6,354 nt of DNA from the NCBI GenBank assembly GCA_900313745.1, contig OMSM01000325.1, positions 1-6,354 of the forward strand, given 5' to 3'. Below the pieces are notes generated by a model. That model had not been told where the DNA came from. It did not search any database and saw only the letters and a list, made by a program, of their open reading frames with translations. This stretch comes from an uncultured Lachnospiraceae bacterium (GTDB taxonomy: Bacteria; Bacillota; Clostridia; Lachnospirales; Lachnospiraceae). Shown one piece after another: positions 3,632-6,354 of this stretch; the stretch's first letter is position 1, and each line of letters starts with the position of its first letter. The translations under genes and the position numbers were made by a program.

Positions 3632-6354
3632 ATGGAAAAAAACAGGATGCGTCCTATTGACAGCGGCAAAAACGGCAGGATGAGTTTTTCCCGTCAGAAG
3701 GAAGTGCAGGAGATGCCAAATCTGATCGAAGTTCAGAAGGCTTCGTATCAGTGGTTTCTTGATTACGGTCTTCAGGAAGCTTTCGACGATATCAGCCCCA
3801 TCGAGGATTACAGCGGTCACTTAAGCCTCTCGTTCGTCGGGTATGAGCTCTGCGAGGAAGACAAGAAGTACACCATCGAGAAGTGCAAGGAGAGAGACGC
3901 GACTTATGCTGCTCCCCTCAAGGTCAAGGTGCGTCTCTACGACAAGGAGAACAAGACCGAGATCAAGGAGCAGGAGATCTTCATGGGCGACATGCCGATC
4001 ATGACCAAGACCGGCACGTTTGTGATCAACGGCGCAGAGCGCGTTATTGTTTCCCAGCTCGTCCGTTCCCCCGGAATATATTATGGAATTGATGCCGACA
4101 AGTTCGGCAAGAAGCTCTATACCTGCACCGTTATCCCCAACCGCGGCGCGTGGCTGGAGTATGAGACCGATGCAAGCGATGTGTTCTATGTCCGCGTAGA
4201 CCGCACCCGCAAGGTTCCCGTGACCGTGCTTGTCCGTGCGCTCGGCTTCGGCACCAACGAGGAGATCCTTGATCTCTTCGGCGACGAGCCCAAGCTTATT
4301 GCAACGCTTGCCAAGGACCCCAGCGACAGCTATGAGCAGGGTCTCCTTGAGCTTTATAAGAAGATCCGTCCCGGCGAGCCGCTCTCCGTGGAGAGTGCGG
4401 ACAGTCTGATCAATGCGATGCTGTTCGATCCCCGCCGCTATGATCTCGCGAAGGTCGGCCGTTATAAGTTTAATAAGAAGCTTGCCCTTCGCAACCGCAT
4501 TAAGGGCCAGATCCTCGCGGAGGATGTCGTCGACGAGGCTAACGGCGAAATCCTTGGTTCGGCGGGGGAGAAGGTCACCCGTGAGATGGCGGACGCGATC
4601 CAGAACGCGGCGATCCCTTACGTGTGGGTGCAGACTGAGGAGAGGAACGTGAAGGTTCTCTCCAACCTTATGGTGGATCTGACTCATTACGTTGACTGTG
4701 ATCCCGGCGAGCTTGGCATCGGCGAGCAGGTTTACTATCCCGCACTGCGCCAGATTCTCATCCGTTATGCGGACAACGAGGATCCGGAAGCGCTTGCGGA
4801 TACCCTCCGCCGCAGCGTTCACGAGCTGATTCCGAAGCATATCACGAAGGAAGACATTCTTGCTTCCATTAACTACAACATGCATCTGGAGTACGGCGTC
4901 GGCAGCAATGACGACATCGACCATCTGGGCAACCGCCGCATCCGCGCGGTGGGCGAGCTTCTCCAGAACCAGTACCGCATCGGTCTCTCCCGTCTCGAGA
5001 GAGTGGTGCGTGAGCGCATGACCACACACGACGCCTCCGAGGAGATTTCCCCTCAGGCACTGATAAATATAAAGCCGGTTCAGGCTGCGGTGAAGGAGTT
5101 CTTCGGCTCCTCCCAGCTCTCGCAGTTCATGGATCAGAACAATCCCCTGGGCGAGCTGACGCACAAGCGCCGTCTCTCCGCGCTGGGCCCCGGCGGCCTG
5201 TCCCGTGACCGCGCGGGATTCGAGGTCCGCGACGTCCACTATACGCACTACGGACGGATGTGCCCGATTGAGACTCCCGAAGGTCCCAACATCGGTCTGA
5301 TCAACTCCCTGGCCTGCTATGCGAGGATCAACCAGTACGGCTTCATCGAGGCGCCTTACCGCGTTGTCGACCGCTCGGATCCGGAGAATCCCAGGGTTAC
5401 CGATGAGGTTATTTACATGACTGCGGACGAGGAGGACAACTACCACGTCGCGCAGGCAAATGCAAAACTTGACGCGGACGGACATTTCGTTGAGAAAAAC
5501 GTCTCCGGACGCTACCGCACCGAGACTTCCCAGTATCCGAGGGCAAGTTTTGAATTCATGGACGTCTCGCCCAAGATGGTTTTCTCCGTGGCGACAGCCC
5601 TGATCCCGTTCCTGCAGAGTGATGACGCGAACCGCGCGCTGATGGGTTCCAACATGCAGCGCCAGGCGGTGCCGCTGCTCACGACCGAGGCTCCTGTGGT
5701 CGGCACCGGCATGGAAGTCAAGGCTGCGGTCGACTCCGGAGTCTGCGTGCTTGCGGAGAAGGACGGCGTCATAGAGTATGTCGACGCAACGACCATCCGC
5801 ATCAAATATGATGACAATACGCGCGATGAAATCGCGCTGACCAAGTTCGCGAGAAGCAATCAGAGCAACTGCTACAACCAGCGTCCGATCGTCTCCAGGG
5901 ACGAGCACGTGAAGAAGGGACAGGTCATTGCGGACGGCCCTTCAACCTCGATGGGAGAGCTCGGACTGGGCAAGAATCCGCTGATCGGATTCATGACCTG
6001 GGAAGGCTACAACTACGAGGACGCTGTTCTTATCAGCGAGCGCCTTGTCAAGGATGACGTTTACACCTCCGTCCATGTGGAGGAATATGAGGCGGAATCC
6101 CGCGACACCAAGCTGGGACCTGAGGAGATCACCAGGGATGTGCCCGGTGTCGGCGAGGATGCGCTTAAGGATCTCGATGAGCATGGAATTATCCGAATCG
6201 GCGCGGAGGTCCGTGCCGGTGATATCCTGGTCGGCAAGGTTACGCCCAAGGGCGAGACGGCCCTCACGGCCGAGGAGCGCCTGCTCCGCGCCATCTTTGG
6301 TGCCAAGGCCCACGATGTCCGCGACACCTCGCTCAAGATGCCTCACGGCGCCTA
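3632..6354 (+). CDS. rpoB: DNA-directed RNA polymerase subunit beta (3'-truncated by window edge)
   Basis: RpoB forms one jaw of the polymerase cleft and the rifampicin pocket. The frame runs without stop from ATG 3632 to the window end: 907 codons plus two bases of an expected 1,200-1,300. Blocks seen in order are the N-terminal SFSRQKEVQEMPNLIEVQ (18-35), FVINGAERVIVSQLVRSPG, the rifampicin region FGSSQLSQFMDQNNPL (491-506) to HKRRLSALGPGG, then PIETPEGPNIGLINS. GYNYEDAVLISERLV (Glu796, Asp797, near the active site), RDTKLGPEEIT and ILVGKVTPKGE follow. Asp501, His511 and Ser516, equivalent to E. coli D516, H526 and S531, are all wild type, so rifampicin sensitivity is expected. DVHYTHYGR has the Tyr usual in Firmicutes. 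The start at 3632 has GGGGT at 3621-3625; the next in-frame Met (codons 6 and 17) lack a better site. rpoC should follow outside the window. Confidence 0.98.
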   Translation, partial: MEKNRMRPIDSGKNGRMSFSRQKEVQEMPNLIEVQKASYQWFLDYGLQEAFDDISPIEDYSGHLSLSFVGYELCEEDKKYTIEKCKERDATYAAPLKVKVRLYDKENKTEIKEQEIFMGDMPIMTKTGTFVINGAERVIVSQLVRSPGIYYGIDADKFGKKLYTCTVIPNRGAWLEYETDASDVFYVRVDRTRKVPVTVLVRALGFGTNEEILDLFGDEPKLIATLAKDPSDSYEQGLLELYKKIRPGEPLSVESADSLINAMLFDPRRYDLAKVGRYKFNKKLALRNRIKGQILAEDVVDEANGEILGSAGEKVTREMADAIQNAAIPYVWVQTEERNVKVLSNLMVDLTHYVDCDPGELGIGEQVYYPALRQILIRYADNEDPEALADTLRRSVHELIPKHITKEDILASINYNMHLEYGVGSNDDIDHLGNRRIRAVGELLQNQYRIGLSRLERVVRERMTTHDASEEISPQALINIKPVQAAVKEFFGSSQLSQFMDQNNPLGELTHKRRLSALGPGGLSRDRAGFEVRDVHYTHYGRMCPIETPEGPNIGLINSLACYARINQYGFIEAPYRVVDRSDPENPRVTDEVIYMTADEEDNYHVAQANAKLDADGHFVEKNVSGRYRTETSQYPRASFEFMDVSPKMVFSVATALIPFLQSDDANRALMGSNMQRQAVPLLTTEAPVVGTGMEVKAAVDSGVCVLAEKDGVIEYVDATTIRIKYDDNTRDEIALTKFARSNQSNCYNQRPIVSRDEHVKKGQVIADGPSTSMGELGLGKNPLIGFMTWEGYNYEDAVLISERLVKDDVYTSVHVEEYEAESRDTKLGPEEITRDVPGVGEDALKDLDEHGIIRIGAEVRAGDILVGKVTPKGETALTAEERLLRAIFGAKAHDVRDTSLKMPHGA

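Noticed and set aside
5096..5200. Rifampicin-resistance alleles in rpoB
   Set aside because: All the usual resistance positions in this region (Asp501, His511, Ser516 and neighbours) carry wild-type residues.
3821..5908. Long open frame on the - strand opposite rpoB (about 695 codons)
   Set aside because: It lies wholly antisense to an unmistakable RpoB frame, has no ribosome site or family motifs, and arises because GC-rich codon use removes stop codons on the opposite strand.
1..6354. Mobile element or CRISPR array explaining the CapA-family insertion
   Set aside because: No transposase, integrase, spaced direct repeats or terminal inverted repeats flank the gene; the repeats seen are short and coding.

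Overview
The window is a piece of the conserved rplK-rplA / rplJ-rplL / rpoB ribosomal protein and RNA polymerase cluster of a Gram-positive bacterium. The L10, L7/L12 and RpoB sequences, the strong GGAGGT ribosome binding sites, the TTGACA-type promoters and the L10-leader RNA all point to Clostridia. The L7/L12 and L10 wording resembles Lachnospiraceae, in a lineage with fairly high GC. The genus cannot be fixed from this window. All genes lie on the + strand.

Layout: (1) 1-624 is the end of rplA (ribosomal protein L1), whose first ~20-25 codons lie before the window. (2) 637-2004 is a membrane-anchored CapA-family (PGA_cap, metallophosphoesterase-like) protein inserted between rplA and rplJ. 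It starts 12 bases after rplA stops. A GC-rich terminator-like hairpin lies inside its first 14 codons, and a terminator-like region follows it. (3) 2116-2356 is a promoter and a long untranslated leader that matches the L10-leader autoregulatory RNA and ends in an intrinsic terminator (attenuator). (4) 2357-2914 rplJ (L10) and 3006-3380 rplL (L7/L12) form an operon, with two small hairpins in the gap and a strong terminator at the end. (5) 3449-3631 is a separate promoter and leader for rpoB. (6) 3632-6354 is rpoB (RNA polymerase beta subunit), about 907 codons, running off the right edge.

How it works together: L10 and L7/L12 build the ribosomal stalk that recruits translational GTPases, L1 builds the opposite stalk at the E site, and RpoB is half of the polymerase active-site cleft. 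L10 (as L10 with L12 dimers) is expected to limit its own operon by favouring the leader terminator. rpoB appears uncoupled from rplJL by a strong terminator and its own promoter. The CapA-family gene is the accessory element. It has no recognisable partner genes here and no clear promoter, so it probably depends on transcription from rplKA passing through the hairpin at its 5' end.

I found no defence system, mobile element, CRISPR array, tRNA or rRNA. Much of the window is ordinary core genome. The interesting parts are regulatory: the hairpin embedded in the CapA gene, the L10-leader switch, the rplJ-rplL hairpins and the T-rich rpoB leader.
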